From: Blastocystis sp. Blastoise
Taxonomy: Eukaryota > Sar > Bigyra > Opalinata > Blastocystidae
NCBI GenBank assembly: GCA_039096225.1
Contig: JBBPEB010000021.1
Span: 620,001 to 684,000, forward strand
Direction: 5' to 3'
Length of the DNA: 64,000 nucleotides
The notes under the pieces are model-generated. The model had not been told where the DNA came from. It was given only the letters and a program-made list of their open reading frames with translations, and did not search any database. The translations under genes and the position numbers were made by a program. This document shows, one piece after another, positions 63,544 through 64,000 of this stretch. The number at the start of each line of letters is the position of its first letter. The first letter of the stretch is position 1.

Positions 63544-64000
63544 TTAGAAACCAAGACCTTTGAAAGGATCATTAGCAAGAGGATTAGAAGCAGGTATATA
63601 GATGATATTCAATAATAAAAATTATGATTTATATTTTTAAAATATATATATATATATATATATTCAACAAAATAAAATAAATTATAATTATAATTACATA
63701 GGTTGTTGTTGTTGTTGATACATATTATTATAGGGATTATATTGTTGTTGAGGCTGTTGAGGTTGTTGGGCAGGAGCAGCGAAACCAGTGTTGAATCCAC
63801 CAAAGCTAAAAGGATCAGCAGCAGGAGCAGGAGCGGGAGCAGCAGCAGGAGCACCAAATCCACTATTATAACCACCAAAACTGAAAGGATCAGCAGCAGG
63901 AGCAGGAGCGGCGGCAGGAGCAGGTGCAGCAAAACCAGTGTTGAATCCACCAAAGCTAAAAGGATCAGCAGCAGCGGGAGCGGGAGCAGGAGCAGCGGCA
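63544..64000 (-). CDS. C-terminal end of DPF-repeat endocytic adaptor-like protein (partial)
   Basis: The gene enters from the right edge. The visible minus-strand exon encodes three near-identical repeats AADPFSFGGFNTGFAAPAP (GGYNSGF in the middle copy) in Ala/Pro-rich linkers, then QQPQQPQQQYNPYNN and poly-Gln. A last short exon gives ASNPLANDPFKGLGF and TAA 63544-63546. DPF motifs in unstructured tails bind the AP-2 appendage, as in epsin and AP180, so an ENTH/ANTH clathrin adaptor is the best guess. The folded N-terminal domain is outside the window. The intron between the exons (about 63593-63702) has a GT donor but no AG. If it is not removed, the protein ends at the TAA right after QPM. 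Confidence 0.6.

Overview
This window is nuclear DNA from a very AT-rich, intron-dense microbial eukaryote. The protein-coding genes are recognisably eukaryotic: 26S proteasome Rpn1, syndetin/VPS50, a probable NUP85, a CLASRP-type splicing protein, a nucleostemin-family protein, an SERBP1/HABP4-type ribosome-associated protein and a BTB+TLD protein. Most genes are broken by short introns of the form GTATAT...TATAG that are almost pure (TA)n or (ATT)n. Stops are nearly all TAA, with one TAG; I see no sign of a reassigned code. The lineage cannot be fixed from the sequence. An amoebozoan-like or other AT-rich protist, or an AT-rich zoosporic or gut fungus, would all fit. I see no rRNA, tRNA, CRISPR array, virus or transposon.

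Layout. 0-5.4 kb, plus strand: the 3' end of RPN1, then an AGC-type protein kinase whose reading continues through many introns into a long unrecognised C-terminal part. 6.9-20.5 kb, minus strand: a large secreted modular protein, a BTB+TLD protein, and a membrane-anchored DnaJ-type chaperone lacking the J-domain. 21.4-22.3 kb, plus: a small basic-tailed protein. 22.5-30.3 kb, minus: CLASRP-like protein, a tiny protein ending in two tryptophans, and a type II membrane glycosyltransferase-like protein. 31.0-33.1 kb, plus: an intronless 687-residue fucosyltransferase-like protein. 34.1-43.5 kb, minus: a two-TM surface protein, an FAH-family hydrolase with a mitochondrion-like presequence, an SERBP1-like protein, and a nucleostemin-like protein with a broken P-loop. 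44.0-53.1 kb, plus: VPS50 and probable NUP85. 55.4-59.4 kb, minus: a DYRK-like pseudokinase with a very Asn-rich tail. 60.1-60.8 kb, plus: a small TM protein. 61.0-64 kb, minus: agmatine deiminase and the C-terminus of a DPF-repeat endocytic adaptor-like protein.

The genes do not form one pathway; they are ordinary eukaryotic housekeeping genes. The most notable result concerns splicing. Four introns (kinase, VPS50, NUP85 candidate, pseudokinase) are textbook U12-type AT-AC introns. Each has an ATATCYTT-like donor, a TTCTTAAY-like branch site 10-13 nt from a terminal AC, and phase 0, and each restores an otherwise broken conserved reading frame. Separately, three introns (two in the SERBP1-like gene, one in the DPF gene) contain no AG dinucleotide at all, and two others (SERBP1-like, agmatine deiminase) have no GT donor. 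The genome therefore seems to have an active minor spliceosome and unusually relaxed splice sites.

Other second-look items are a GC-rich CCCGCG/CGCGGG motif recurring in exons of this AT-rich DNA, microexons of 10-13 nt, long ATT/TAA arrays confined to introns, and three family members that have lost catalytic or defining motifs (J-less DnaJ, pseudokinase, P-loop-less GTPase). Exon boundaries were read by eye from frame and GT/AG signals; no alignment or search was run.
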